Positions 37,713 through 47,530 are shown, counted from the stretch's first letter. The stretch: 64,000 bases of DNA from Sphingomonas sp. (GCF_017745215.1 NZ_JAGHZV010000005.1:62001-126000), one strand, 5' to 3'. A program made the numbers and translations. The notes: generated by a model from the sequence alone, not told the origin.

Positions 37713-38021
37713 TCAAGACTGGGCCTTCGGCTTTCGCGGCTTCGGGGCTGCCTTGGGCGCGGCCGGAGCCGCCTGGCCCGCCAGCGCCGCCTCGAGCGCC
37801 GCCACGCGCGCGGCGAGCGCATCGGCTTCGTCGCGCGCCGCCGCGGCCATCGCCTTCACCGCGTCGAATTCCTCGCGGCTCACGAAGTCGAGCCCGCCGA
37901 TCCATTCGCGCGCGCGCTCGCGCGCCGCGGCCTCGCCTTCGCGCGCCATGCCGGCAAAGGTGCCCGCGGCACCATTCACGAACTTCACCAGATCGTCGAA
38001 CAACCGATTGTCGGTCTGCAT
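37713..38021 (-). CDS. ubiK: UbiK-like (BMFP family) accessory factor
   Basis: 102 residues. The family assists ubiquinone synthesis and can fuse membranes. It has F-D-D-L-V-K-F-V-N-G-A-A-G-T near the start, F-V-S-R-E-E-F-D-A-V in the middle, a C-terminal coiled coil (A-L-A-A-R-V-A-A-L-E-A-A-L) and a Lys/Pro/Ala-rich tail. ATG 38021, with an in-frame TTG just before it. Between ybjN and tspO on the same strand. Confidence 0.85.
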   Translation of the reverse strand: MQTDNRLFDDLVKFVNGAAGTFAGMAREGEAAARERAREWIGGLDFVSREEFDAVKAMAAAARDEADALAARVAALEAALAGQAAPAAPKAAPKPRKPKAQS

Positions 38022-38042
38022 CAAAAAACTACCTGTCCCGAG

Positions 38043-38600
38043 TTACTTGACCTCTATCTGGTCAGTCGACCGCCCCGGCGCAAGGTTCGCCGCGTCGGGA
38101 TTGAGCTGGTCGATCTGATACAGCAGCATGCCCGCATAGGCCAGCCACGCGATGTACGGCAGCATGAACAGCGCCGCGACGATGCGCACGCGCGCGAAGA
38201 AGACCGCAGTCACCAGCGCCAGCACGCCCAGCGCGCCGATCAGGATCATCGAGCCCTGTACCTGGTGCGCGCCGAAGAAGACGAGCGGCCAGGCGAAATT
38301 GCCGGCCATCATGATCGCGAACAGGATGATCGCCGGCCGCTGCAGCCGCGATCCGCGCGCGTTGATGATCATCGCCAGCGCGAGGCCGAGCAGCACGTAG
38401 AGCACCGCCCAGGCGGCCGGGAACACCCATTGTTCGGGCATGCCCTGCGGCTTGGCCAGCGCCACGAACCAGCCGTTCTGCGAGCCGGTGGGCAGGAAGC
38501 GCGCCGAGGCGAACCCGGTGAGCAGGATGAACGGAACGGTCACCACCGCCCAGCGCAGGAATGCGAGGCGCAACTGTCCCCTAGACGCAATTTCGCTCAA
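38043..38600 (-). CDS. tspO: TspO/MBR family tryptophan-rich sensory protein
   Basis: Five-helix membrane protein that binds porphyrins. 185 aa with the family pattern W-F-V-A-L-A-K-P, P-x-W-V-F-P-A-A-W-A-V-L-Y-V-L-L-G, and N-F-A-W-P-L-V-F-F-G. TTG start at 38600 eight bases from a GGGAGGG site. A short gap separates it from the RND permease gene. Confidence 0.9.
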   Translation of the reverse strand: MSEIASRGQLRLAFLRWAVVTVPFILLTGFASARFLPTGSQNGWFVALAKPQGMPEQWVFPAAWAVLYVLLGLALAMIINARGSRLQRPAIILFAIMMAGNFAWPLVFFGAHQVQGSMILIGALGVLALVTAVFFARVRIVAALFMLPYIAWLAYAGMLLYQIDQLNPDAANLAPGRSTDQIEVK

Positions 38601-38615
38601 ACTCGCGACCCTCCC

Positions 38616-41600
38616 TTACTCGGCTGGCTGCGCTGCCCCCAGCGCGGCGTCGAGTTCCCGGCTCACAGCCTCGGGGGAACCCGTCCGCTTGGCAAGCCTA
38701 GAGTAGAGGATCGGAATAAGAAATAGGGTGATGAAGGTCGCGAGCGCGACGCCGAACACGATCACCACGCCGATCGCCGAGCGCGCCGCTGCGCCTGCGC
38801 CGCTCGCCACCATCAGCGGCACGGCACCCGCGATCGTCGCGATCGAGGTCATCAGGATCGCGCGCAGCCGCCGCGTCGCCGCCTGGCGAATCGCCTGGGT
38901 CAGCTCGACGCCCTGGTCGCGCAGCTGGTTGGCGAACTCGACGATCAGGATGCCGTTCTTCGCCGCCAGCCCCACCAGCATCACGATGCCGATCTGCGAA
39001 TAGAGGTTGAGCGAGGTGCCGAACGCCCAGAGCCCGAGCAGCCCGCCGCCCACCGCCAGCGGCACGGTGGTGATGATCACTGCGGGGTGCACGAAGCTCT
39101 CGAACTGCGCGGCGAGCACGAGGTAGACGATCACGATCGTCAGCGCGAAGACGAGCAGGATCGATCCGCCGGTCTCGATGAACGCCTGGCTCTCGCCGCG
39201 ATAGCCGACCGCGATCACTTCGGGCGATTGCTTCGCCTGGTCCTGGAGGAAGGCCAGCGCCTGGCCGAGCGAATAGCCCGGCGCGAGCCCGCCCTGGAAG
39301 GTGATCGCGCGCAGCTTGTTGAAGCGGCCGAGGTCGCGCGGCCCCGAATATTGGCGCGTGGTGACGAGGTTGGAGAGCGGCACCAGGCTGCCGTCGCGCG
39401 CGCGGACGTAGATCGAGGCGAGGTCGGCAAGCTTGGAGCGGTCCTCGAGCTCGGCCTGGACGATCACGCGATATTCCTCGCCGCGGTCGACATAGGTCGA
39501 GACGCGCCGCGAGCCGAGCATCGTCTGCAGCGCCTGGCTCACCGCCTGCACCGACACGCCAAGATCGCCCGCGCGCTGGGCGTCGACGTCGACGCGGAGC
39601 TGCGGCTTGGTCTCCTTGTAATCCGAATCGAGGTTGATGATCCCCGGGTTCTGCGCCGCCGCCGCGAGGATGCGGTCGCGCGCCTTCATCAGGTCCTCGT
39701 AGCGCGTGCCGGCGATGACGAAGCCGATCGGCTGGCCGCGCCCGCGCCCCAAGGCCGAGCGGACCTGCGCATTGCCGCGGATCGCGGGCATGCCGGCGAG
39801 CGTCTTGTTGATCTGCTGCACCACGTCCTGCGTCGTCGCCTTGCGCTCCTCCCAGGGCCGCAGGAAGATCACGAAGGTACCGCTGTTATAGTCGTCGGTG
39901 GTGGTGAAGCTGCCCGGCGTGCGGGTGATGACGGTGCGGACGGCGCCTTCCTTGAGCAGCGGCATCAGTCTGCCCTGCGCCTCGGTCATGTAGCGGTCCA
40001 TCTGCGCGAAGCCGGTGCCTTCGGGCGCCGAGATCTGCGCCTGCGCGACGCCCTGGTCCTCGGCCGGCACGAGCTCGGACTTGAGGTTGGTCCAGGCCAG
40101 CCCCGCGAGCCCGAGGAATGCCGCGACGAGGAGCAGCGGGATCAGCGGCCGGCGAATCACGCCCTCCAGCCGGTGCCCGTAGAACGCCTCGAGCGCCTGG
40201 AAGCGCGCATCGACCCAGCCGGTCAGCCGCCCGCGCGCTTCGTGGCGGAGCAGCTTCGAGCAGAGCATCGGCGTGAGGCTGAGCGCGAGGAACCCCGAGA
40301 AGCCCACCGCGCCGATCATCGCTACCGCCAGCTCGCGAAACAGGAGGCCGGTCTGGCCGGCGAGGAAGCAAACCGGCACGAACACCGCGCACACCACCAG
40401 CGTCGTCGAGATCACTGCGAACCCCACCTGCCGCGTGCCCTTGAACGCAGCGACGAGCGGCGGTTCGCCTTCCTCGATCCGGTGGTAGACATTCTCGAGC
40501 ACCACGATCGCATCGTCGACCACCAGCCCGATCGCGAGCACCATCGCGAGCAGGGTCAGCAGGTTGATCGAGAAGCCGCACGCCCACAGCACCGCCATCG
40601 AGGCGAGCAGGCAGATCGGCACGGTCAGCGCCGGGATCAGCGTCGCGCGCCAGCTGCCGAGGAACAGGAAGATCACCAGCACCACCAGCACCGCCGCTTC
40701 GCCCAGCGTGTGCCACACGCCTTCGATCGCGCGGCCGATGAACTGCGAATCGTCCGAGCCGATGCCCATCGTCATGCCCGCGGGGAGCGTCGGCTGGATC
40801 TGCGCCATCAGCTTCTTCGCCGCATCGGCGACCGCGAGCGTGTTCGCGCCCGACTGGCGGACGATGCCGAGACCCACGGCCGGCGATCCGTTGACGCGGA
40901 AATAGCTGTAGGGATTCTCGGGTCCGCGCTCGACACGCGCGACGTCGCCGAGCTTGACCTGATAGCCGTCGGGCCCGCGCCCGACGACGAGCGCGGCGAA
41001 GCTTTCGGGGCTGGAGAACGGCCTGTTGACGCGCAGCGTCGTGTTCTGCGCCTGCGATTCGAGCCGCCCCGCGGGCAGCTCGACATTCTGCCGCCGGAGC
41101 GCGATCTCGACGTCGGCGGGCGTCAGCTGGAACGCCGCGAGCTTCTGCGGCTGCAGCCAGATGCGCATCGACGGCTTGGCCTCGCCGCCGACGAATACGC
41201 GCGCGACGCCGTCGATATTGGCGAAGCGGTCGGTGAGGTTGCGCTCCACCCAGTCGGACAGCTCGAGCGTCGACCAGCCCGGCCGCGCGAGCGTGATGAA
41301 CATGATCGGCGAGGCGTCGGCGTCGACCTTCTGCACCTGCGGCGCGAGCGCGTCTTCGGGCAGGTCCTGCATCGCCCCGCCGATACGGTCACGCACGTCG
41401 TTCGCGGCCTCGTCGATGTTGCGGCCCGGGCGGAACTCGACCGAGATGTTCGAGCTGCCGTCGCTCGAGCGCGAGGTGATCGTCTGCACGCCCTCGATGC
41501 CCGAGAGCTGGTCCTCGAGCGGCTGGGTGATCCGCGTCTCGATCACGCTCGCCGCCGCGCCGGTATAGACCGTCTGCACCGAGACCACGGGCGGATCGAT

Positions 41601-41717
41601 GTCGGGATATTCGCGCACCGACAGCGACCAGAAGCCGACGATGCCGACGAGCGTCAGCAGGATCGCCACGACCGCGGCGAACACCGGACGGCGGACGGAA
41701 AGGTCCGAAAGCCGCAC
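38616..41717 (-). CDS. RND efflux permease (HAE1 family)
   Basis: Inner-membrane drug/proton antiporter of 1033 aa with twelve helices and two large periplasmic loops. Signatures: R-R-P-V-F-A-A-V-V-A-I-L, V-R-E-Y-P-D-I-D-P-P-V-V, and G-L-V-V-D-D-A-I-V-V-L-E-N-V in helix 4, which has the proton-relay aspartates. The GTG start overlaps the stop of the adaptor gene by one base (TAGTG). No outer-membrane channel gene is adjacent. Substrate unknown. Confidence 0.94.
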   Translation of the reverse strand: MRLSDLSVRRPVFAAVVAILLTLVGIVGFWSLSVREYPDIDPPVVSVQTVYTGAAASVIETRITQPLEDQLSGIEGVQTITSRSSDGSSNISVEFRPGRNIDEAANDVRDRIGGAMQDLPEDALAPQVQKVDADASPIMFITLARPGWSTLELSDWVERNLTDRFANIDGVARVFVGGEAKPSMRIWLQPQKLAAFQLTPADVEIALRRQNVELPAGRLESQAQNTTLRVNRPFSSPESFAALVVGRGPDGYQVKLGDVARVERGPENPYSYFRVNGSPAVGLGIVRQSGANTLAVADAAKKLMAQIQPTLPAGMTMGIGSDDSQFIGRAIEGVWHTLGEAAVLVVLVIFLFLGSWRATLIPALTVPICLLASMAVLWACGFSINLLTLLAMVLAIGLVVDDAIVVLENVYHRIEEGEPPLVAAFKGTRQVGFAVISTTLVVCAVFVPVCFLAGQTGLLFRELAVAMIGAVGFSGFLALSLTPMLCSKLLRHEARGRLTGWVDARFQALEAFYGHRLEGVIRRPLIPLLLVAAFLGLAGLAWTNLKSELVPAEDQGVAQAQISAPEGTGFAQMDRYMTEAQGRLMPLLKEGAVRTVITRTPGSFTTTDDYNSGTFVIFLRPWEERKATTQDVVQQINKTLAGMPAIRGNAQVRSALGRGRGQPIGFVIAGTRYEDLMKARDRILAAAAQNPGIINLDSDYKETKPQLRVDVDAQRAGDLGVSVQAVSQALQTMLGSRRVSTYVDRGEEYRVIVQAELEDRSKLADLASIYVRARDGSLVPLSNLVTTRQYSGPRDLGRFNKLRAITFQGGLAPGYSLGQALAFLQDQAKQSPEVIAVGYRGESQAFIETGGSILLVFALTIVIVYLVLAAQFESFVHPAVIITTVPLAVGGGLLGLWAFGTSLNLYSQIGIVMLVGLAAKNGILIVEFANQLRDQGVELTQAIRQAATRRLRAILMTSIATIAGAVPLMVASGAGAAARSAIGVVIVFGVALATFITLFLIPILYSRLAKRTGSPEAVSRELDAALGAAQPAE

Positions 41718-42775
41718 TAATCGCCCTTGGAGGCGCCTGCGCCGGTCGGGCTGCCCTGGCCGTCGAGCCGCACATGCTGCCCGTCGGCGATCTTCACCAC
41801 CCCCTCGGTCACCACCCGCGCGTTGGCAGGCAGCCCCGAGACGATCTCGACCATGCCGTTCTGGCGCAGCCCGGTGCGCACCGGCGTGCGCTTCACCTTG
41901 TCGCCCTGAACGATGAAGACGAAGCTCTGGTCGCCCTCGCCCACCACCGCGAGCTCGGGCACCGCCGGCGCGGTCCGCTCGGCGGTGGCGATCTGCACGG
42001 TGAGCAGCATGCCGGGCTTCAGCCGCTTGTCGCCGTTGGGCAGCACCGCGCGCACGGTGGCGGCGCGCGTCTCAGGGTTGAGCACCGGGTCGATCGTCGC
42101 GATCGTGCCGCTGAACGGCGCGTCGGGCCAGGCGGCCGCGACGGCCTGGATCGGCTGGCCGGCGCGGACCTGCGCGAGCACGGTCTCGGGCACGGTGAAG
42201 TCGAGCTTGATCTTCGAGATGTCGCTGATCTCGGCAATCGGCGTGCCCGAATTGACCACCGCGCCCGCCGAGATGGTACGCAGCGACACCCAGCCCGAGA
42301 AGGGCGCGCGGATCACGCGGTCGCCGATCGAGGCGCGCGCCTCGCTCGCCTGCGCCGAGGCCTGGGCAGCGAGCGCCACCTGCGTATCGACTGCGCTGGT
42401 GGTCGCGAAGCCGCGCGCCTTCAATGCGTTGAGCCGTTCGAGCTGCTGCTTCGCCTCGCGGGCACGGGCGTCGGCCATCTCGAGCTGCGCCTGCTCCTGC
42501 CCCGCCGCGAGCACCGCGACGATCTGGCCCTTGCCGATATATTCGCCGTCGTCGAAATTGAGCTTGAGCACGCGCTCGGTCACCGGCGCGGAGAGCGTCA
42601 CCTGCTCGTTGGCGCGGGCAGTACCCACGGCTTCGACCCGGTCGACGAAATGCATCGCCTGGACTCTCGCGGCACGCACCAGCGGCGCGTCGCGGCGCAC
42701 GGCGTCGCCCTTGGCCTGGTTGCCGCATCCGCTCAGCGTGGCGGCGATCAGGATCAGAGCTGTAGCAGTGCGCAT
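41717..42775 (-). CDS. RND efflux periplasmic adaptor (membrane-fusion lipoprotein)
   Basis: 352 aa. Lipobox T-L-S-G-C places the lipidated cysteine near residue 17. Barrel-sandwich and hairpin: V-T-L-S-A-P-V-T-E-R-V-L, a helical hairpin with A-R-E-A-K-Q-Q-L-E-R-L-N, then I-R-A-P-F-S-G-W-V. Membrane-proximal C-terminal domain ends G-Q-H-V-R-L-D-G-Q. Partner of the downstream permease. Confidence 0.92.
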   Translation of the reverse strand: MRTATALILIAATLSGCGNQAKGDAVRRDAPLVRAARVQAMHFVDRVEAVGTARANEQVTLSAPVTERVLKLNFDDGEYIGKGQIVAVLAAGQEQAQLEMADARAREAKQQLERLNALKARGFATTSAVDTQVALAAQASAQASEARASIGDRVIRAPFSGWVSLRTISAGAVVNSGTPIAEISDISKIKLDFTVPETVLAQVRAGQPIQAVAAAWPDAPFSGTIATIDPVLNPETRAATVRAVLPNGDKRLKPGMLLTVQIATAERTAPAVPELAVVGEGDQSFVFIVQGDKVKRTPVRTGLRQNGMVEIVSGLPANARVVTEGVVKIADGQHVRLDGQGSPTGAGASKGD

Positions 42776-43185
42776 CGATGTCCGGGCAGCTATTCCGCAC
42801 CCCGGCTAAAGGCAAGACTTTGCCCCTGTGTTTCCGCGCCGCAGCAAGGCGAGCGAATGTGCCCGTTCCCTGGAATATGGAACCGCGTCACGCATCCCAA
42901 ACCGTCGCCCTGAACTTGGGCGTGTCATCGATCCCCGAGCGGGTTTCGGCGCTCCAGCGGCCGTCATCCCGGCGAAAGCCGGGACCCAGGGTTACTGAGG
43001 ACATCATTCGCGGCCCTGGGTCCCGGCTTTCGCCGGGATGACGGCTCAAACGGCAGTGCCGCTCCCGTCCGCTTTCAAACAGCGCAATTGATGACACACC
43101 CTTGTTTCGCAAGCTAGCGACACCGCCAAGAGGATGGTTGGATGCTGAAACAAGCTCAGAATGACAGTGTGAGAACCAGGATATC
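42776..43185. other. 410-base intergenic region
   Basis: Lies between the adaptor gene start and the second TonB receptor stop. Holds one palindromic repeat (42961-43044) and no convincing gene; the short frames here read through the repeat. The adaptor promoter must lie in 42776-42900. Confidence 0.6.
42961..43044. repeat. intergenic palindromic repeat, copy 7
   Basis: 84 bases, perfect outer arms, same orientation as copy 1 (core TGAGGACATCATTCGCGG). Between the RND adaptor and the TonB receptor. Confidence 0.9.
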
Positions 43186-45114
43186 TCAAATATCCGCCGC
43201 CACGGTGAGCGAATAGCGCCGGTTGCCGTTGGGGATGTAGAAGCCGCTCGCGGTGTTGTTCCAACCGAAGACCCCGAACACATTGGCGACCGTCGCATGC
43301 ACCAGCAGCTTGGTCTCGCCCACGCTGAAGCGATAGCGCGCGCCCAGGTTGACGACCGATCGCGCCGGGATGGACAGCGTGTTCGCCGAATTGGCGACCG
43401 GCCGGCTGATCGACTCCCCCGCGGCTTCGATCGACAGGCCCTTCAGCCCCGGCACGGCATAGTCGAGGCTCAGGATCGAATGCCGGCGGAAGCTTGCCAC
43501 CGGCCGCGGCCCGATCGCTCCGCTGCGCACTTCCTCGCCCGAGACCTTGGCGTCGATCAGCACATTGCCCGCGACCAGCGTGAGCCCCTTCATCACTTCG
43601 CCCGCGACCGACATCTCCACCCCGCGGTTGCGCACCATGCCGAGCTGGCGGAAGCGCATCGCCGAATCGAGGTTGAAGTACGGCTTCTCGACGTCGAACA
43701 CGCCCACCACCGCGGTCACGCGCCTGCCGATGCGGATGCGCGCGCCGGCATCCTTCTGGCGCGTATGGATCGCGGGCGGCGCTTCGTTGAGGTTCGCCGC
43801 CTCGCGCGGCGCGACCGGGCTCTCCTCCAGCCCGCGGGTATAGCCGGCGTAGAGCGCGAGCCAGTGGGTCAGGTGCGCCGCTGCGCTCGCTTCGATCAGC
43901 AGCGGCGAATCGCGCGTCTCGGGGAAGTGGACGCTCGGGTCGGGATCGGTGATCCGCTTGGTGTAGCGGCTCTTCTGGATGCCGAGGCCCAGCTCGCCCA
44001 CGCCCTTCCACTGGCCCTGGTACGCGACCCCCAGCGTCGCCTGGCGCACCGCGTCGCGCGTCTTGGGGCCGTTCGAATAGCTCGGCGCCGGGCGGAAATC
44101 GGGCTCGATCGCGCTGCTCGGCCCCAGGTCGACCAGCGCCGCGCCGCCATAGCGCCGGTCCTGCGCGCGCCCGCGCAGCGACGCGACCAACGTGTGCCGC
44201 CGCGGCCCCTCTTCCAGGCTCTTCGACACGCGCAGTTCGCCCGAGGTCGAGCCGCTGCGATAGCCGTCCTCGAGCACCACCACCCGGTCCGCCGCGCTCC
44301 CGTCGGGCGAGACGCCGAACAGCAGGTCGGCCGCGGCGTGCGGGCTCGCATAGACCGAGCGGAACGCACCCAGCGACACGTCGAGCCCCAGCGGATCGGC
44401 GTGCGCGATCACGCCATAGCCGGTGCCGGTCGCGTCATTGTCCGCCCAGTGCTGGCCCAGGAACCGGCCGCGCTTCATCTTCGGCGGCAGCCGCATGCCG
44501 TCGGTCGCGATCAGCGGCTGGGCTTCCTCGTCGCGATCGCGCGACTGGCCCCAGAAGGCCTGGACCGAAACGCCGTCGCGCGGCGCCCAGCGCAGCGTCC
44601 CGCCATAGGAGAGCAGAAATCCCTTCGCGCCAAAGGGCTGGCCGTTGCGATAGACTCCCGCCCCGCCCGCGAACCCCAGCCGCTCGCCGTCGATCGGCAG
44701 CTCGGCATCGGCTTCGAAGCTCAGCGAGCCCCAGGGACCGACGCTGGCCGCGAACGACGCGAGCGGGTCCTTGCCCGCACGGCGTAGCGCGAAGTCGACG
44801 ATGCCGGTGGGCGCCGGAAAGGCATAGCCCTGCGCCGAGATGCCGACGCGGATCGTCGACCCGGCGATCACGCGCTGCGAGAGGTCGGTCTGCTGGTCGA
44901 AATAGAGCCCCTCGATCCGCACGTTCCCCGCGTCGACCGGCGAGAAGCCGCGCACGTCGAAGGGGTTGTAGATGCCGATCGATTCATTGCCGACGCTCGA
45001 TCCGAAGGCATCCTCGGCCTCGCGCGTCGCATTGTCGTCGGTCCGCTGCGCGCAGGCGGGCGCGGCGCACAACGCCAGTGCCACGGCCGAGACGCAAGCC
45101 GCTCCTCTCCACAT
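43186..45114 (-). CDS. TonB-dependent receptor-like outer membrane protein (small)
   Basis: 642 aa. Signal peptide (A-C-A-Q cleavage near residue 22). The plug-like part is reduced: N-E-S-I-G-I-Y-N-P-F-D-V-R-G-F-S-P, then G-N-V-R-I-E-G-L-Y-F-D, and I see no TonB box. The barrel has R-N-R-G-V-E-M-S-V-A-G and ends R-R-Y-S-L-T-V-A-A-D-I without the usual terminal Phe. Probably an atypical receptor whose coupling to TonB is uncertain. Confidence 0.8.
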   Translation of the reverse strand: MWRGAACVSAVALALCAAPACAQRTDDNATREAEDAFGSSVGNESIGIYNPFDVRGFSPVDAGNVRIEGLYFDQQTDLSQRVIAGSTIRVGISAQGYAFPAPTGIVDFALRRAGKDPLASFAASVGPWGSLSFEADAELPIDGERLGFAGGAGVYRNGQPFGAKGFLLSYGGTLRWAPRDGVSVQAFWGQSRDRDEEAQPLIATDGMRLPPKMKRGRFLGQHWADNDATGTGYGVIAHADPLGLDVSLGAFRSVYASPHAAADLLFGVSPDGSAADRVVVLEDGYRSGSTSGELRVSKSLEEGPRRHTLVASLRGRAQDRRYGGAALVDLGPSSAIEPDFRPAPSYSNGPKTRDAVRQATLGVAYQGQWKGVGELGLGIQKSRYTKRITDPDPSVHFPETRDSPLLIEASAAAHLTHWLALYAGYTRGLEESPVAPREAANLNEAPPAIHTRQKDAGARIRIGRRVTAVVGVFDVEKPYFNLDSAMRFRQLGMVRNRGVEMSVAGEVMKGLTLVAGNVLIDAKVSGEEVRSGAIGPRPVASFRRHSILSLDYAVPGLKGLSIEAAGESISRPVANSANTLSIPARSVVNLGARYRFSVGETKLLVHATVANVFGVFGWNNTASGFYIPNGNRRYSLTVAADI

Positions 45115-45231
45115 CCTGGTTCCCCAACCGTTCGGAAGAGGTGATTTAGCAGACTATGGCACCGAAGTCGTTGCGAGGACGCACCGGCTCGTCCCCGACA
45201 GGCCCCGACCCATCCCCAAACTCTAACGGCT

Positions 45232-45966
45232 TCAGGATCGATGCGCCCCGATCAGGAACTCGACATTGCCCTCGGGCCCGGTGATCGGGCTCTCGGTCAC
45301 CCCCTCCACCGCCCAGCCCTGCGCGCTCAGCCAGTCGGAGACTTCGCGGCAGACGCGCGCATGCACCTCGGGATCGCGGACGACCCCGCCCTTGCCGACT
45401 TCGGCACGCCCCGCCTCGAACTGCGGCTTGATCAGCGCGAGCAGCCGCGCCTTCGGCCCCGCGAACCGCATCGGCACGTCGAGCACCTTCGCCAGCCCGA
45501 TGAAGCTCGCGTCGCACACGATCAGGTCGATCGGCTCGGGGATGTGCGCTTCGGTCAGCACCCGCGCGCTGGTCTGCTCGTGTACCACCACGCGTGGATC
45601 CTGCCGCAGCTTCCAGGCGAGCTGGTTGGTGCCGCTGTCCACCGCATAGACGCGCGCCGCGCCGCGGCTCAGCAGCACGTCGGTGAAGCCGCCGGTCGAG
45701 CTGCCCACGTCGATCGCCACCGCGCCGGTTACATCCCAGCCGAAATGGTCAAGCCCGTGCGCCAGCTTGATCCCGCCGCGCGACACCCAGGGATGGTCGC
45801 GCCCGCGCACCTCGAGCGCGGCATCCCCGGCCAGCATCTGCCCCGCCTTCTCGATCTTGCGGTCGCCGCTGAACGCCAACCCCGCCATGATCAGCGCCTG
45901 CGCGCGCGTGCGGCTCTCCGCGAGTCCGCGGTCGACGAGGAGCTGATCGGCGCGTTGCTTGGCCAT
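45232..45966 (-). CDS. tlyA: TlyA-family rRNA 2'-O-methyltransferase
   Basis: 244 aa: an N-terminal S4 RNA-binding domain (R-A-D-Q-L-L-V-D-R-G-L-A-E-S-R-T-R-A-Q) and an FtsJ-like methyltransferase with the SAM loop A-I-D-V-G-S-S-T-G-G-F-T-D. TlyA modifies 16S and 23S rRNA riboses; some homologues were named hemolysins. Start ATG 45966. It is divergent from the lysozyme gene. Confidence 0.92.
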   Translation of the reverse strand: MAKQRADQLLVDRGLAESRTRAQALIMAGLAFSGDRKIEKAGQMLAGDAALEVRGRDHPWVSRGGIKLAHGLDHFGWDVTGAVAIDVGSSTGGFTDVLLSRGAARVYAVDSGTNQLAWKLRQDPRVVVHEQTSARVLTEAHIPEPIDLIVCDASFIGLAKVLDVPMRFAGPKARLLALIKPQFEAGRAEVGKGGVVRDPEVHARVCREVSDWLSAQGWAVEGVTESPITGPEGNVEFLIGAHRS

Positions 45967-46084
45967 GGCCTTCCTTTGGCGGCGCGCGGCGCCGAATGCC
46001 ACACCGATTCGGATTCGTTCCAAGTCGCTGCGACGCCGCGCAACGCTACCATCACCGATCGCGACTCGATTGGGAGGAAATCGC

Positions 46085-46549
46085 ATGACGCCCAAGGATC
46101 CCGGCCTCGACCTGATCAAGGAATTCGAAAGCTGCCAGACCGACCTCAAGAACGGCAGCTTCCAGGCCTATCCCGACCCCGCCTCGGGCGGCGCGCCCTG
46201 GACGATCGGCTGGGGGACGACCGGCAAGGACGTCAAGAAGGGCGTCGTCTGGACCCGGCAGCAATGCGACGACCGATTCGCGTCGGACATGGCGGTATTC
46301 GCCAAGGGCGTCACCGATCAGCTCGCCGGCGCCGCGACCAGCCAGAACCAGTTCGATGCGCTGGTCTCCTTCGCCTACAACGTCGGCATCGGCAATCTCG
46401 GCCGCTCGACGCTGCTCCGGTTGCACAAGGCGGGCAATTTCGCCGGCGCCAGGGCCGAGTTCGCCAAATGGAACAAGGCCAAGGGCCAGGTGATGGCCGG
46501 CCTCACCCGCCGCCGCGCCGCCGAGGCCGCGCTCTACGCCAAGCCCTGA
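46085..46549 (+). CDS. phage-type lysozyme (GH24)
   Basis: Muramidase of 154 aa. Glycoside hydrolase 24 layout: catalytic Glu in L-I-K-E-F-E-S, then A-Y-P-D-P and T-I-G-W-G-T-T-G; the core ends N-Q-F-D-A-L-V-S-F-A-Y-N-V-G. No signal peptide, so release would need a holin or another route. A GGGAGGA site precedes ATG 46085. No phage genes around it, so it is an isolated or domesticated endolysin. Confidence 0.9.
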   Translation: MTPKDPGLDLIKEFESCQTDLKNGSFQAYPDPASGGAPWTIGWGTTGKDVKKGVVWTRQQCDDRFASDMAVFAKGVTDQLAGAATSQNQFDALVSFAYNVGIGNLGRSTLLRLHKAGNFAGARAEFAKWNKAKGQVMAGLTRRRAAEAALYAKP

Positions 46550-46578
46550 ATCTCCAAAGTCGAGTCGCCCGCCCCTTC

Positions 46579-46660
46579 CCGTCATCCCGGCGGAAGCCGG
46601 GATCCAGGGCAGCAGGCGAGTCGCTCTTGGCCCTGGGTCCCGGCTTTCGCCGGGATGACG
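46579..46660. repeat. intergenic palindromic repeat, copy 8
   Basis: 82 bases; one change in the left arm (CGGAAG for CGAAAG). Between the lysozyme and the alpha/beta hydrolase genes. Confidence 0.88.
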
Positions 46661-46813
46661 ACGGAAGTGCTGGATGAGCCGGATAGTGCCCTCTTCTCGC
46701 TGGATTTTTCGGCTTGGCGCATACGCCGATCATTTTGTCGCAGCCCTATTGCCTACCAAATAGATAGGAATATATTGCGGCGTACCGGCCAGCTCCTTCG
46801 AGGGAGACCTGTT

Positions 46814-47491
46814 ATGTCGATCTTCTCGGCCTTGGACGTCGCTGCGCCGGTCGTTCTCACCGTGCCCGGGCTCGGCGATTCGGGTCCCTCGCACTGGCAG
46901 ACGCTGTGGGAGGAAGCTCGTCCGGACACGCGCCGGGTCGAGCTCGGCATGTGGCATTCGCCGCATCGCAATGCCTGGGTCACCAAGCTCGACCAGGCGA
47001 TCCGCCAGGCGCGGACTCCCGTCATCCTCGTCGCGCACAGCCTCGGCGTGCTGGCGACGATCTGGTGGGCCGAGCTCGCGCGCCAGCCCTTCGGCCTGCC
47101 CGTCGCCGGCGCGCTGCTCGTCGCGCCCGCCGATGTCGACCGAACCGCGGCGCCGGCCTCGCTCGCCGCCTTCCGCCCCACGCCGCTGACCGCGCTGCCC
47201 TTCCCGTCGATCGTGGTCGCGAGCCACGACGATCCCTGGATCGACATCCAGCGCGCGCGCGACCTCGCCAATGCCTGGGGCAGCCATTTCGTCGACGCCG
47301 GCCACCAGGGCCATCTCAACGCCGACAGCGGCCTGGGCTGGTGGCCCGAGGGCCAGAAGCTGCTCGACCGGTTGCTCGACACCGCTTCCGATCGCCACGG
47401 CCGCCCGCGCACCCCGCGCGAGGCCCGTGCCCTGCTTGCCGTCAACGCGACCGACGCCGCCCAGGCGCATTACCTGGGCGCGGTCAGCTAG
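46814..47491 (+). CDS. RBBP9/YdeN-family alpha/beta hydrolase
   Basis: 225 aa. Start motif V-L-T-V-P-G-L-G-D-S-G-P-S-H-W-Q, the nucleophile elbow V-I-L-V-A-H-S-L-G and the catalytic His in G-H-Q-G-H-L-N-A. These match the RBBP9 family of serine hydrolases. ATG 46814 with AGGGAG upstream; the frame runs further upstream only into the repeat. Two hairpins follow the stop codon. Confidence 0.88.
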   Translation: MSIFSALDVAAPVVLTVPGLGDSGPSHWQTLWEEARPDTRRVELGMWHSPHRNAWVTKLDQAIRQARTPVILVAHSLGVLATIWWAELARQPFGLPVAGALLVAPADVDRTAAPASLAAFRPTPLTALPFPSIVVASHDDPWIDIQRARDLANAWGSHFVDAGHQGHLNADSGLGWWPEGQKLLDRLLDTASDRHGRPRTPREARALLAVNATDAAQAHYLGAVS

Positions 47492-47498
47492 ACGGTCT

Positions 47499-47530
47499 GC
47501 CGCGGCGCCCCCCTCTCCGGGTGCCGCGGC
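47499..47530 (+). terminator. hairpin after the RBBP9-like gene (first of two)
   Basis: Stem GCCGCGGCGCCC / GGGTGCCGCGGC with one mismatch and an eight-base loop, 7 bases after the stop. Confidence 0.6.

Noticed and set aside
38616..42775. Third RND component (outer membrane factor) near the pump
   Set aside because: The flanking genes are tspO and a TonB receptor; none is TolC-like.
46085..46549. Lysozyme taken as evidence of a prophage
   Set aside because: No other phage gene within several kilobases.
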